Source: Pseudothauera rhizosphaerae (lineage in GTDB: Bacteria; Pseudomonadota; Gammaproteobacteria; Burkholderiales; Rhodocyclaceae). Taken from it: DNA of 64,000 nucleotides. The number at the start of each line of letters is the position of its first letter. Position 1 is the stretch's first letter. Where the stretch lies: NCBI RefSeq assembly GCF_004801305.1, contig NZ_SSOD01000010.1:62001-126000 (forward strand), written 5' to 3'. The translations under genes were made by a program, and so were the position numbers. The notes below the pieces were generated by a model. It ran no database searches, had not been told where the DNA came from, and was given only the letters and a program-made list of their open reading frames with translations. Positions 26,648-35,621 of the stretch are shown here, one piece after another.

Positions 26648-27527
26648 GGGCGGCTCCGGAGGTTTTCATCTTGGCCAGTTGCTTGCGGGCGATCCACAGC
26701 CCCAGGCGCTGCACCGGGTTGCGGTTGCCGCCGGGGCGCCAGGTACGCACCAGACGCTGGCGGTAGGCGTCGAACTGGTAGCCGTGGGGCGCGGCGCGCA
26801 CGCCGCCGCGGCCGAGCAGGATCTTCAGCGCCTCGGTGGCGGTGACGCCGGCGCACAACTGGCAGGCGGCAATGGTGGATGGCCCGCGCCTTTCGGCCAG
26901 ATTCACCCGCGACGGATCGGCCAGATAGCCCCGCTGCAGCATGCCGGGCGACAGGCCGAGCAGGAAGCGCACCGCCATCTCGTCCTCGTCGCAGCCTTCC
27001 AGGCAGAAGTACTCCTCGAAGGACATGCCGCCCGGCATGAACACCAGCACCGCGGTGCCCAGCCCCAGGGGCGCGGCGGTGACGGCCGGGATGCCCAGGC
27101 GGTGGCAGGCGGCGAAGGTGGAGCGGCGCGCTTCGAAGGCGAAGAAGTCGAGGCCGTCCACGTAGAGGTCCACGCCGCGCAGGAAGTCGTCCAGGTTGTG
27201 CTGGGAGACGCCCTCGGGAAAGCGGCGGATGTCGAGCTGCGGATTGATGTCGGCCGCCATCTCCGCCAGCACGTCCACCTTGGGCCGGCCCAGGGCGGAG
27301 ACCATGGCGCCGGCCTGGCGGTTGAAGTTCACCACGTCGAAGGTGTCGAAGTCCGAGGTGTTGAACGCGCCGATGCCCAGGCGCGCCAGCGTGAGCAGGT
27401 GTACGCCGCCCACGCCCCCCATGCCGGCGATCGCCACCCGCTTGCCGCGCAGTTGCTGCTGTTCGGCCTCGGTCACCCAGCCGATGTTGCGCGAGAAGGC
27501 GGCGTCGTAATCGAAAGCGGCGGCCAT
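26640..27527 (-). CDS. ThiF/MoeB/HesA-family (E1-like) adenylyltransferase
   Basis: The protein has 295 residues, with the E1 nucleotide-binding loop VAIAGMGGVGGVHLL (about 31-45), the DFDTFDVVNFNRQ segment with the catalytic asparagine/arginine pattern, and a lone CxxC (ACQLCAG). It lacks the second CxxC and the rhodanese domain of MoeZ-like enzymes. E1-like proteins adenylate the C-terminus of a ubiquitin-like protein or a small acid. No ThiS/MoaD-type carrier gene lies nearby. ATG 27527 follows AAGGAG. It is coupled to the nitroreductase-like gene and is divergent from the permease operon. Confidence 0.85.
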   Translation of the reverse strand: MAAAFDYDAAFSRNIGWVTEAEQQQLRGKRVAIAGMGGVGGVHLLTLARLGIGAFNTSDFDTFDVVNFNRQAGAMVSALGRPKVDVLAEMAADINPQLDIRRFPEGVSQHNLDDFLRGVDLYVDGLDFFAFEARRSTFAACHRLGIPAVTAAPLGLGTAVLVFMPGGMSFEEYFCLEGCDEDEMAVRFLLGLSPGMLQRGYLADPSRVNLAERRGPSTIAACQLCAGVTATEALKILLGRGGVRAAPHGYQFDAYRQRLVRTWRPGGNRNPVQRLGLWIARKQLAKMKTSGAARG

Positions 27528-27610
27528 GGAACAACTCCTTAGTGATCGGCGGACTCGCAGCTATCATAGATAAGTACCCCCGCCCTTGAAACCGCCCGCT
27601 GAGGTGAGCA

Positions 27611-28840
27611 TTGTCCGCCGCCCTTGTCCAGACCGTGCGCCTGGCCGCCCGCAACCTGCTGCGCCAGCGCCGCCGCGCCCTCCTCGCGCTGGCCACCGTG
27701 GTGGGCGGCGTGGTGGCCTATCTGCTGGCCGGCGGCTTCATCCACTGGATATTCCAGGACATGCGGGAATCCACCATCCATTCCCAGCTCGGCCACATCC
27801 AGATCACGCGCCCCGGCTACTTCCGCGAAGGGTTGGGCGACCCCTACCGCTACCTGCTGCCGACCGACACCGGGGCGGCCGGGGCCGCGGGCAGCGGCGG
27901 CGTGCGTACCGTGGCGCCGCGGCTTGCCTTCAGCGGGCTGGTGAGCAAGGGGGAGGACACCATCTCCTTCGTCGGCGAGGGCATCGACCCGGCGCTGGAA
28001 GCGCCCATCACCCGCGCCATCACCATCGTCGCCGGCCGTGACCTGACCGGGGCGCCGCCCGAATCCGTGCTGCTCGGCGAAGGCCTGGCCGCCAACCTGG
28101 GCGCCCAGCCGGGGGACAAGGTGGTGCTGCTGGCCACCACCGCGGACGGCGGCATCAACGCCGTGGAGCTGGAGGTGGCGGGCCTCTTCGCCACCATCAC
28201 CAAGGCCTACGACGACACCGTGCTGCGCGCGCCCATCGCCGTGGCCCGCCAGTTGATGCGGGTGGAAGGCGCCACGAGCTGGGTGATGCTGCTGGACGAC
28301 ACGGACGCCACCGCGCAGACCGTGTCCGCCCTGGGCACCCGCCTGCCGGCCGACGGCTTCGAGATCATCCCCTGGTCGGACCTGGCGGATTTCTACAACA
28401 AGACCGTGGAGCTCTTCTCCCGCCAGGTGGGCGTGGTGCGCCTGCTGATCGCCTTCATCGTGGTGCTGTCCATCTCCAACACCCTGTCCATGGCCGTCAT
28501 CGAGCGCACCGGCGAGATCGGCACCTCCATGGCCATCGGCGTGCGCCGGCGCGGCATCCTGGCGCTGTTCGTGTCCGAAGGCGTGCTGCTGGGCATCGCC
28601 GGCGGCGTCATCGGCGTGCTGGCGGGCTACGCGCTGGGCGCGCTGATCTCGGCCATCGGCATCCCCATGCCGCCGCCGCCCGGCATGGCGCGCGGCTACA
28701 CGGGGCAGATCGCCATTCCCCCCGCGCTGGCGCTGGACGCCTTCCTTCTCGCCTTCGTCACCACGCTGGCGGCGAGCATCTTCCCGGCCTGGAAGGCCTC
28801 GCGCATGAACATCGTCGACGCCCTGCGCCACCAACGGTGA
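27611..28840 (+). CDS. FtsX/LolE-type ABC transporter permease (first of two)
   Basis: This 409-residue protein has an N-terminal transmembrane helix (about 24-48), a large periplasmic MacB-like domain (about 50-275) and three C-terminal helices of the FtsX domain (about 290-400; LLIAFIVVLSISNTLSMAVI, and GVLLGIAGGVIGVLAG). Family members move lipoproteins or other substrates out of the inner membrane using a separate ATPase. The start is TTG 27611 with GAGGTGA 5 nt before it. A paralogous permease follows directly. No ATPase gene is adjacent, which is unusual. Confidence 0.87.
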   Translation: MSAALVQTVRLAARNLLRQRRRALLALATVVGGVVAYLLAGGFIHWIFQDMRESTIHSQLGHIQITRPGYFREGLGDPYRYLLPTDTGAAGAAGSGGVRTVAPRLAFSGLVSKGEDTISFVGEGIDPALEAPITRAITIVAGRDLTGAPPESVLLGEGLAANLGAQPGDKVVLLATTADGGINAVELEVAGLFATITKAYDDTVLRAPIAVARQLMRVEGATSWVMLLDDTDATAQTVSALGTRLPADGFEIIPWSDLADFYNKTVELFSRQVGVVRLLIAFIVVLSISNTLSMAVIERTGEIGTSMAIGVRRRGILALFVSEGVLLGIAGGVIGVLAGYALGALISAIGIPMPPPPGMARGYTGQIAIPPALALDAFLLAFVTTLAASIFPAWKASRMNIVDALRHQR

Positions 28841-28845
28841 CCGCC

Positions 28846-30060
28846 ATGCTCCTCAAGCTCGCCCTGCGCAACGTCTTCCGCCAGAAAGTGCGCACCGCCA
28901 TGACGCTGGCGGCCATCGTGTTCGGCGTCACCGGCCTGATCCTCTCCGGCGGCTTCGTGCAGGACATCTTCCACCAGCTCGGCGAAGCCATCATCCACTC
29001 CCAGACCGGCCACGTGCAGGTGTTCCGCAAGGATTTCATGGAGCGCGGCAGCCGCCAGCCGGACCGCTTCCTGATCGACGAACCGGACGCCCTCGCGCGC
29101 CGCGTCGAGGCCCTGCCCCAGGTGGCGGAGGTGGCCGCGCGGCTCAACTTCGCCGGCCTGCTCAACAACGGCCGGCGCGACCTGGCGATCATCGGCGAGG
29201 GCGTGGAGCCGGACAAGGAGGCCCGCCTCGGCACCTTCCTGCAGATCATCGCCGGCCGCCAACTGGAGGACGGCGACGCCTTCGGCATCCTGCTCGGCCA
29301 GGGCGTGGCCCACTCCATGAGCCTGAAGCCCGGCGACCCGGTGACGCTGGTCATGAACACCGCCGACGGCGCGCTGAACACGCTGGATTTCCAGGTGATC
29401 GGCGTGTTCCAGAGCTTTTCCAAGGATTTCGACGCCCGCGCGGTGCGCATTCCGCTGGCCGCGGCCCAGGAGCTGATGTACACCCCCGGCGCCAACGTGC
29501 TGGTCGCCACCCTGCACCGCACCGAAGACACGGACGCCGCCCTGGCCGCGATCCGCGCCCAGCTCGACCCGGCGGCGCTGGAAGCGCGCAGTTGGCGGCA
29601 GTTGTCGGACTTCTACGACAAGACCCTGCAGCTCTACGACCGCCAGTTCGGCGTGCTGCAGCTCATCATCCTGTTCATGGTGCTGCTGTCGGTGGCCAAC
29701 AGCGTGAACATGAGCGCCTTCGAGCGCCTGGCCGAATTCGGCACCCTGCAGGCGCTGGGCAACCGCAAGCGCGACGTGTTCCGCCTGATCCTCACCGAGA
29801 ACTGCCTGCTGGGGCTGATCGGCAGCCTGCTGGGAGTCGTGATCGGCATCACGCTCGCCCTCGCGATCTCCGCCATCGGCATCCCCATGCCGCCGCCACC
29901 CAATGCGAACGTCGGCTACACTGCCTTCATACGCATCATCCCGCTCACGGTGCTCACCGCCTTCCTCATCGGTTTCGCGGCCACCCTTCTGGCAGCGATC
30001 TTTCCGGCCCGCCGCGTTTCGGCAACGCAGGTCGTGGACGCGCTGAGGCAGGGCACCTGA
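28846..30060 (+). CDS. FtsX/LolE-type ABC transporter permease (second of two)
   Basis: This 404-residue paralogue of the preceding gene has the same layout: one N-terminal helix, a periplasmic domain, then three C-terminal helices (VLQLIILFMVLLSVANSVNM; CLLGLIGSLLGVVIGITLAL). ATG 28846 is preferred because GGTGA sits 5 nt before it; a GTG at 28837 overlapping the previous stop is the alternative. The two permeases probably form a heterodimer. The acyltransferase of the exosortase system follows 19 nt later, which suggests a link to envelope or exopolysaccharide traffic. Confidence 0.87.
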   Translation: MLLKLALRNVFRQKVRTAMTLAAIVFGVTGLILSGGFVQDIFHQLGEAIIHSQTGHVQVFRKDFMERGSRQPDRFLIDEPDALARRVEALPQVAEVAARLNFAGLLNNGRRDLAIIGEGVEPDKEARLGTFLQIIAGRQLEDGDAFGILLGQGVAHSMSLKPGDPVTLVMNTADGALNTLDFQVIGVFQSFSKDFDARAVRIPLAAAQELMYTPGANVLVATLHRTEDTDAALAAIRAQLDPAALEARSWRQLSDFYDKTLQLYDRQFGVLQLIILFMVLLSVANSVNMSAFERLAEFGTLQALGNRKRDVFRLILTENCLLGLIGSLLGVVIGITLALAISAIGIPMPPPPNANVGYTAFIRIIPLTVLTAFLIGFAATLLAAIFPARRVSATQVVDALRQGT

Positions 30061-30079
30061 GCAGCTCGGGGGAACCGCC

Positions 30080-30868
30080 ATGCTGCTCTTCGAACGCTTC
30101 AACCTCGGACACGGTTTCCGCAAATACTTCCGCATCGCGCCGGCGGTGGACGACTCCCTGCGCGACCGTGTGTACCGCATCCGGCACGAGGTCTATTGCG
30201 AGGAACTCGGCTTCGAACCCGAACGCCCCGACCGCCGCGAGACCGACGAATACGACGCCCAGAGCCTGCATTGCCTGCTGACCACCAATGCCGACCCGGA
30301 ACAGCCGGTGGGCTGCACGCGGCTGGTGCTGACCTCGCAGGACGACCCGGACGCCCCGCTGCCCTTCGAACACACCTGCGAGGCCACGCTGGACCGGCGC
30401 ATCATCGATCCGGCGCGGCTGCCGCGCGAGCGCATTGCCGAGGTGTCCCGCCTCGCGGTGCGCGGCACCTACCGCCGCCGCCGCGGCGAGGCGCGCACGG
30501 CCGTGGCGATCAACGACGAGGACTTCGGCCAGGGCGACCGGCCGCGCTTCCCCTACATCCCCATCGGTCTCTACCTGGGCGCGGTGGCGCTGGCCTCGCG
30601 CAGCGGCATCGACACCCTGTTCGTGCTCACCGAACCGCGCCTGGCCTCGCATTTCGCCAAGCTGGGGGTGGAAATCCGCCAGATCGGCGGCGGCGTGGAG
30701 CACCGCGGCCTGCGCGTGCCGTCGGTGATGGACGTGCCGGGCATCGTCAAGAACATGCGCCTGATCATCAAGCCGATCTGGCGCGTGATCCAGGAAGAGA
30801 TCGAACAGGGCTACGAGCGCAGGGCCGGCGGCGCAGGGCTGTCCGATCCACCGGGCGGGATCGTCTAG
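30080..30868 (+). CDS. PEP-CTERM/exosortase system-associated acyltransferase
   Basis: This 262-residue GNAT-like protein belongs to the group found with exosortase systems and related to autoinducer-synthase folds (RVYRIRHEVYCEELGFEPE, EVSRLAVRGTYRRRRGE, LFVLTEPRLASHFAKLGVEI). It presumably transfers an acyl group during exopolysaccharide or lipid modification; the substrate is not known. GGGGGA precedes ATG 30080. It ends the run of two permeases, so the three may form one operon. No sign of truncation. Confidence 0.85.
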   Translation: MLLFERFNLGHGFRKYFRIAPAVDDSLRDRVYRIRHEVYCEELGFEPERPDRRETDEYDAQSLHCLLTTNADPEQPVGCTRLVLTSQDDPDAPLPFEHTCEATLDRRIIDPARLPRERIAEVSRLAVRGTYRRRRGEARTAVAINDEDFGQGDRPRFPYIPIGLYLGAVALASRSGIDTLFVLTEPRLASHFAKLGVEIRQIGGGVEHRGLRVPSVMDVPGIVKNMRLIIKPIWRVIQEEIEQGYERRAGGAGLSDPPGGIV

Positions 30869-30887
30869 CCCCGTCCCGGCCCCGCCC

Positions 30888-32081
30888 TCAGGCGGCGATG
30901 CGGGCCAGCGCCCGCTCGATGTCGCGGCGCAGGTCGTCCACCTCCTCGATGCCCACCGACAGGCGCACCAGCGCGTCGCCGATGCCCAGCGCCCGGCGCT
31001 GCTCGGGCGGGATCGTGGCGTGGGTCATGATGGCCGGATGCTCGATCAGGCTTTCCACGCCGCCCAGGCTCTCGGCCAGGGCGAAGATCTCCACTGCCTC
31101 CAGGAAGCGCCGCGTGCCGGCCAGGTCGGCGGCCAGTTCCACGGTGATCATGCCGCCGAAGGCGCGCATCTGGCGGCGCGCCAACTCGTGCTGCGGGTGC
31201 GAGGCGAGGCCCGGGTAGTGCACGCGGCGCACCTCGGGCCGGCTCTCCAGCCAGGCCGCCAGTTCGGCGGCGTTCTCGCAGTGGCGCTGCATGCGCACGT
31301 TGAGCGTCTTCAGGCCGCGCAGGGCGAGGAAGCTGTCGAAGGGGCCGGCAATGGCACCGACGGCGTTCTGCAGGAAACCCAGGCGTTCGCGCCATGGCTG
31401 CCGGCGCTCTTCCGCGCCGACGACGGCCACGCCGCCGATGACGTCGGAGTGGCCGTTGAGGTACTTGGTGGTGGAATGCACCACGATGTCGAAGCCCAGG
31501 TCCAGCGGGCGCTGTATCCACGGGCTGGCGAAGGTGTTGTCGGCCACCGCGATGATGTTGCGGCGGCGGCAGATGTCCGCCAGCGCGGCCAGATCCACCA
31601 GACGCAGCAACGGGTTGGTGGGCGTCTCCACCAGCAGCAGGCGCGTTTCCGGGCGGATCGCGGCCTCCAGCGCAGCCGGATCGGACAGATCCACGAAGCT
31701 GAATTCCAGCCCGGCGCTGTGTTTGCGCACCCGCTCCAGCAGGCGGTAGGTGCCGCCGTACAGGTCGTTGCCGGCGATCACGTGAGCACCGGCGTCGAGC
31801 AGTTCCAGCACGGTGGCGATGGCCGCCAGGCCGGAGGCGAAGGCGAAGCCCTGGGCGCCGTTCTCCAGGTCGGCCACGCAACGCTCGAAGGCCCAGCGCG
31901 TGGGGTTGTGCGAGCGGCCGTAGTCCAGCCCCTTGTGCACGCCGGGGCTGTCCTGCACGTAGGTGGAGTTGGCGTAGATCGGCTGCATGATGGCGCCGGT
32001 GGTCGGGTCGGGCGACTGGCCGGCGTGGATGACGCGGGTGCCGAAACCGAAGCGGCGCGCCGTGGGCGTGTCTGAGCTCAT
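30888..32081 (-). CDS. Trans-sulfuration PLP enzyme (cystathionine gamma-lyase/gamma-synthase type)
   Basis: This 397-residue Cys/Met-metabolism PLP enzyme has the lysine for PLP at about 206 in HSTTKYLNGHSD. Substrate-phosphate tyrosine and arginine lie in GLDYGRSHNPTR, and an aspartate in VADNTFASPW. It sits after cystathionine beta-synthase with a 4-nt ATGA overlap. That context favours cystathionine gamma-lyase, turning cystathionine from homocysteine into cysteine. Gamma-synthase cannot be excluded by sequence alone. Confidence 0.92.
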   Translation of the reverse strand: MSSDTPTARRFGFGTRVIHAGQSPDPTTGAIMQPIYANSTYVQDSPGVHKGLDYGRSHNPTRWAFERCVADLENGAQGFAFASGLAAIATVLELLDAGAHVIAGNDLYGGTYRLLERVRKHSAGLEFSFVDLSDPAALEAAIRPETRLLLVETPTNPLLRLVDLAALADICRRRNIIAVADNTFASPWIQRPLDLGFDIVVHSTTKYLNGHSDVIGGVAVVGAEERRQPWRERLGFLQNAVGAIAGPFDSFLALRGLKTLNVRMQRHCENAAELAAWLESRPEVRRVHYPGLASHPQHELARRQMRAFGGMITVELAADLAGTRRFLEAVEIFALAESLGGVESLIEHPAIMTHATIPPEQRRALGIGDALVRLSVGIEEVDDLRRDIERALARIAA

Positions 32082-33451
32082 GCGATGGTCCTGCGCAGAT
32101 GGTTGAGGAGGTCGAAGCGGGTGATCAGCCCGTAGAAGCCGCGTTCGTCGGCGACGATGGCCACCAGCCCGCGGTCGAGCACGCGGCGCAGCTCGTCCAG
32201 GCCGGCATCCGGCGGCAGGGTTTCGGGCGACGGGGTCATGGCGCCGGCGGCGCTGGCATCGAAATGGGCGGCGTCTTCCTGAACGCGCAGCAGCACGTCC
32301 GATTCGTCGATGATGCCCACCACGCGCCCGCCGGCCATGACCGGCAGTTGCGACACGTCAGCATAGCGCATGCGCTGGAAGACGGTCTTCAGCGTATCGT
32401 CGGGCGCAGCATTGACCACCGAACCGTCCTCGAAGCGCCGCCCGACGATGTCGCGCAGGTCGCCGAAGCGGCGCCGCTCCAGCAGGCCCTGGTCGATCAT
32501 CCAGTTGTCGTTGTACACCTTGGAAAGGTAGCGCGTACCGGTGTCGCAGACGAAGGAGACCACGCGCCTGGGCACCGTCTGCTCGCGGCAGAAGCGCAGC
32601 GCGGCCGCCAGCAGCGTGCCGGTGGACGAACCGGCGGAGATGCCCTCGGCGCGCAGGAGTTCGCGGGCGGCGGAGAAGCTTTCCGCGTCAGGGATCGAAT
32701 AGGCGTGGCGCACCGCGGAGAAGTCCGCAATGGCCGGGACGAAGTCCTCCCCTATGCCCTCCACCGCCCAGGAGCCGGCCTCGCCGAAAGTGCCGGTCTT
32801 CACGTAGTCCACCAGCACCGAACCGAGCGGGTCGGCGAGCACGAACTCGACCGTGGGGTCGGCGTCGCGGAAGAAGCGCGTGAGCCCGGTCAGCGTGCCG
32901 GAGGAACCGACGCCGCAGACGATGGCATCCACCTCGTGCCGGGTCTGGGCCCAGATCTCCGGGCCGGTGGACTGCTGGTGCGCAGCCGGATTGGCCGGGT
33001 TGTTGAACTGGTCGGTGAAGTAGGCGCCGGGAATCTCGCGGGTGAGGCGCGCGGCGTAGTCCTGGTAGTAGTCCGGGTGGCCCTTGCCCACGTCCGAGCG
33101 GGTGATGTGCACCTCCGCGCCGAGCGCCTTCAGGTGCAGGATCTTCTCGGTGGACATCTTGTCCGGCACCACCAGTACCACGCGGTAGCCCTTGGCCCGC
33201 GCCACCAGCGCCAGCCCCAGGCCGGTGTTGCCGGCGGTGGCCTCGACGATGGTGCCGCCCGGTGCGAGCAGGCCGCGGCGTTCGGCGTCCTCGATCATCC
33301 ACAGGCCGATGCGGTCCTTGATGGAGCCGCCGGGATTCTGGGATTCCAGCTTGAGGAAGAGCCGGCACGGGCCGGTATCGATGCGGGTGACCTCGACGAG
33401 CGGCGTGTTGCCGATGAGGTCGAGCACGGCGGGACGGCTGGAATCGGTCAT
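32078..33451 (-). CDS. cbs: Cystathionine beta-synthase
   Basis: This 457-residue protein has a fold-type II PLP domain (about 1-325; SQNPGGSIKDR with PLP lysine about 45, EATAGNTG, and the phosphate loop EGISAGSSTGT) and two C-terminal CBS repeats (about 340-457). Such repeats can bind adenosyl ligands, although whether they do here is unknown. It joins homocysteine and serine to cystathionine. ATG 33451 begins the conserved DLIGNTPLVEV region; the upstream in-frame extension crosses the prpE terminator and is not likely. With the next gene it makes a complete reverse trans-sulfuration pair. Confidence 0.92.
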   Translation of the reverse strand: MTDSSRPAVLDLIGNTPLVEVTRIDTGPCRLFLKLESQNPGGSIKDRIGLWMIEDAERRGLLAPGGTIVEATAGNTGLGLALVARAKGYRVVLVVPDKMSTEKILHLKALGAEVHITRSDVGKGHPDYYQDYAARLTREIPGAYFTDQFNNPANPAAHQQSTGPEIWAQTRHEVDAIVCGVGSSGTLTGLTRFFRDADPTVEFVLADPLGSVLVDYVKTGTFGEAGSWAVEGIGEDFVPAIADFSAVRHAYSIPDAESFSAARELLRAEGISAGSSTGTLLAAALRFCREQTVPRRVVSFVCDTGTRYLSKVYNDNWMIDQGLLERRRFGDLRDIVGRRFEDGSVVNAAPDDTLKTVFQRMRYADVSQLPVMAGGRVVGIIDESDVLLRVQEDAAHFDASAAGAMTPSPETLPPDAGLDELRRVLDRGLVAIVADERGFYGLITRFDLLNHLRRTIA

Positions 33452-33555
33452 GGTGTCGGCCAGGTCTGTGGGAAGGAAGCGCGGCGGGCCGCCGGCAACC
33501 CTTGAAGCTAGCAATGCCGCAGACGACACGGAACGAAGAAAAACAGCTATCCATA

Positions 33556-33584
33556 TGAAAAAGGCCCGCACTCGGGCGGGCCTT
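33556..33584 (-). terminator. Intrinsic terminator after prpE
   Basis: Read on the minus strand, AAGGCCCGC-loop-GCGGGCCTT (9-bp stem, loop 6 nt) is followed by a run of five T. It lies 21 nt past the prpE stop and before cbs. Confidence 0.88.
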
Positions 33585-33605
33585 GCTGCTGCATGCAGGG
33601 GGCGA

Positions 33606-35498
33606 TCAGCCGGCCAGTGCGGCCTTGATCTGCTCCAGCGTGGTCGGATCGTCGATGGTGGTCAGATCGCCCGGATCGCGCCCTTCGGCCAGCGCCTGGA
33701 TGGAACGGCGCAGCATCTTGCCCGAGCGGGTCTTGGGCAGGCCGGTGATGAAGTGCACGCGGCTGGGACGGGCGATGGCGCCGAGCAGGTTGTCCACCGT
33801 CTTCATCACGTCCTTCTCCAGCGCGGCGCGCTTTTCCGGGGTGTCCGCGTCGGCGGCGTTCTTGACCACCGCGAAGGCCATGGGCATCTGGCCCTTGACC
33901 TCGTCGGCCACGCCCACCACGGCCACTTCGGCGATGGCCTTGTGCGCCTGCACGGCTTCCTCGATCTCGCGGGTGCCCAGGCGGTGGCCGGCCACGTTGA
34001 TCACGTCGTCCATGCGGCCCAGGATGGTGTGGTAGCCGTCGGAGTCCTTGATGCCCCAGTCGGACGAGGAATACACCACCGGGTCGGTGAACAGGCTGAA
34101 GTAGGTGGACACGAAGCGGTCGTCCTGCCCCCACACGGTGGACAGGCAGCCCGGCGGCAGCGGCGGCACGATGCCGACGATGCCCTTCTCGTCCGGGCCG
34201 CACTCGGTGCCGTCCTCGCGGAAGATGCGCAGATCGTAGCCGTAGACCGGGAAGGCGGGCGAACCGAGCTTGATGCGGCTGTCCTCGACGCCGCGGCAGA
34301 TCGCCAGCATGGGCCAGCCGGTCTCGGTCTGCCAGTAGTTGTCGATGACCGGGATGCCCAGTTCGTCCATGATCCACTTGTGGCTGGTCTCGTCGAGCGG
34401 CTCGCCGGCCAGGAACAGGTGCTTGAGGGAGGACAGGTCGTACTTCTTCAGGTAGGCCGGGTCCTGCTTCTTGAGCACGCGCACCGCGGTGGGCGCGGAG
34501 AACATCACGTTGACCTTGTGCTTCTCCACGATCTGCCACCAGATGCCGGCGTCCGGACGCAGCGGCGTGCCTTCGTACATCACCGTGGCCATGCCGGCGA
34601 TCAGCGGGCCGTAGATGATGTAGCTGTGGCCCACGACCCAGCCGATGTCGGAGGTGGAGAACATGGTCTCGCCCTCGAAACCGGTGAAGATGTGCTTCAT
34701 GGACGCGGCCAGCGCCACGGCGTAGCCGCCGGTGTCGCGCTGCACGCCCTTGGGCTTGCCGGTGGTGCCGGAGGTGTACAGGATGTAGCTGGGCTCGGAG
34801 GATTCCAGCCAGACCACCGGCACCTGGGCGTCCAGGTGCTTGGCGCGCAGGGTGGCGTAGTCCACGTCGCGGCCTTCGACCGTGGGGAAGCCCTTGTCCA
34901 GGCCGCGGTCGACGATCAGCACCTTCCGGGGCGGGAACTCGGCCAGCTTGCAGGCTTCGTCCACCAGGTGCTTGTAGGGCACCGGCTTGCCGTTGCGCAT
35001 GCCGGCGTCGGAGCTGACCATCAGCACCGGCTTGGCATCGTCGATGCGGGTGGCGAGCGAGCCGGCCGCGAAGCCGCCGAACACCACCGAGTGGATGGCG
35101 CCGATGCGCGCGCAGGCGAGGATGGCGAAGGCCGCCTCGGCGATCATCGGCATGTAGATCAGTACGCGGTCGCCCTTCCTGACCCCGAGTTCCTCGTAGA
35201 CCGCCGCCATGCGCTCGACTTCGCGCTGCAGTTCGGCGAAGGAATAGACCTTCTCCTCGTTGGTCTCGGTGGAAATGTAGATCAGTGCCCGGTCGTTCGG
35301 GCGCTTGGCGGCGTGGCGATCCACCGCGTTGTAGCACAGGTTGGTTTCACCGCCCTTGAACCACTTGACGAACGGCGGGCGCGAGAAGTCGCACACTTGT
35401 TCGACGGGCTTGTGCCAATCCACCAGCGCGGCCTGCTCGGCCCAGAAGCCGTCGCGATCCTCTATGGAACGGCGGTGAAATTCCTTGTAGCTGCTCAT
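33606..35498 (-). CDS. prpE: Propionyl-CoA synthetase
   Basis: This 630-residue AMP-forming acyl-CoA synthetase is of the PrpE subfamily: YTSGTTGKPKGVQRDTGGYA, NYWQTETGWPML, and a C-terminal LPKTRSGKMLRR with the acetylatable lysine. It should activate propionate to propionyl-CoA. ATG 35498 is favoured over ATG 35504 because GGAGAGG is 6 nt before the former and directly touches the latter. The acryloyl-CoA reductase-like gene acuI lies two genes upstream on the same strand, which supports a C3-acid role. It is distinct from acs at 3.8 kb. Confidence 0.93.
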   Translation of the reverse strand: MSSYKEFHRRSIEDRDGFWAEQAALVDWHKPVEQVCDFSRPPFVKWFKGGETNLCYNAVDRHAAKRPNDRALIYISTETNEEKVYSFAELQREVERMAAVYEELGVRKGDRVLIYMPMIAEAAFAILACARIGAIHSVVFGGFAAGSLATRIDDAKPVLMVSSDAGMRNGKPVPYKHLVDEACKLAEFPPRKVLIVDRGLDKGFPTVEGRDVDYATLRAKHLDAQVPVVWLESSEPSYILYTSGTTGKPKGVQRDTGGYAVALAASMKHIFTGFEGETMFSTSDIGWVVGHSYIIYGPLIAGMATVMYEGTPLRPDAGIWWQIVEKHKVNVMFSAPTAVRVLKKQDPAYLKKYDLSSLKHLFLAGEPLDETSHKWIMDELGIPVIDNYWQTETGWPMLAICRGVEDSRIKLGSPAFPVYGYDLRIFREDGTECGPDEKGIVGIVPPLPPGCLSTVWGQDDRFVSTYFSLFTDPVVYSSSDWGIKDSDGYHTILGRMDDVINVAGHRLGTREIEEAVQAHKAIAEVAVVGVADEVKGQMPMAFAVVKNAADADTPEKRAALEKDVMKTVDNLLGAIARPSRVHFITGLPKTRSGKMLRRSIQALAEGRDPGDLTTIDDPTTLEQIKAALAG

Positions 35499-35621
35499 GA
35501 ACATCCTCTCCCTTCAACAAGTTTCCCTGCATGCCTGCATGAAATGCGCGGATCAGTGCCCGGGATGGCCCGTCCGCTTCGCTCGCCCGGTCCGGCATGC
35601 GCCGCCAGGTCTTCTGATGTC

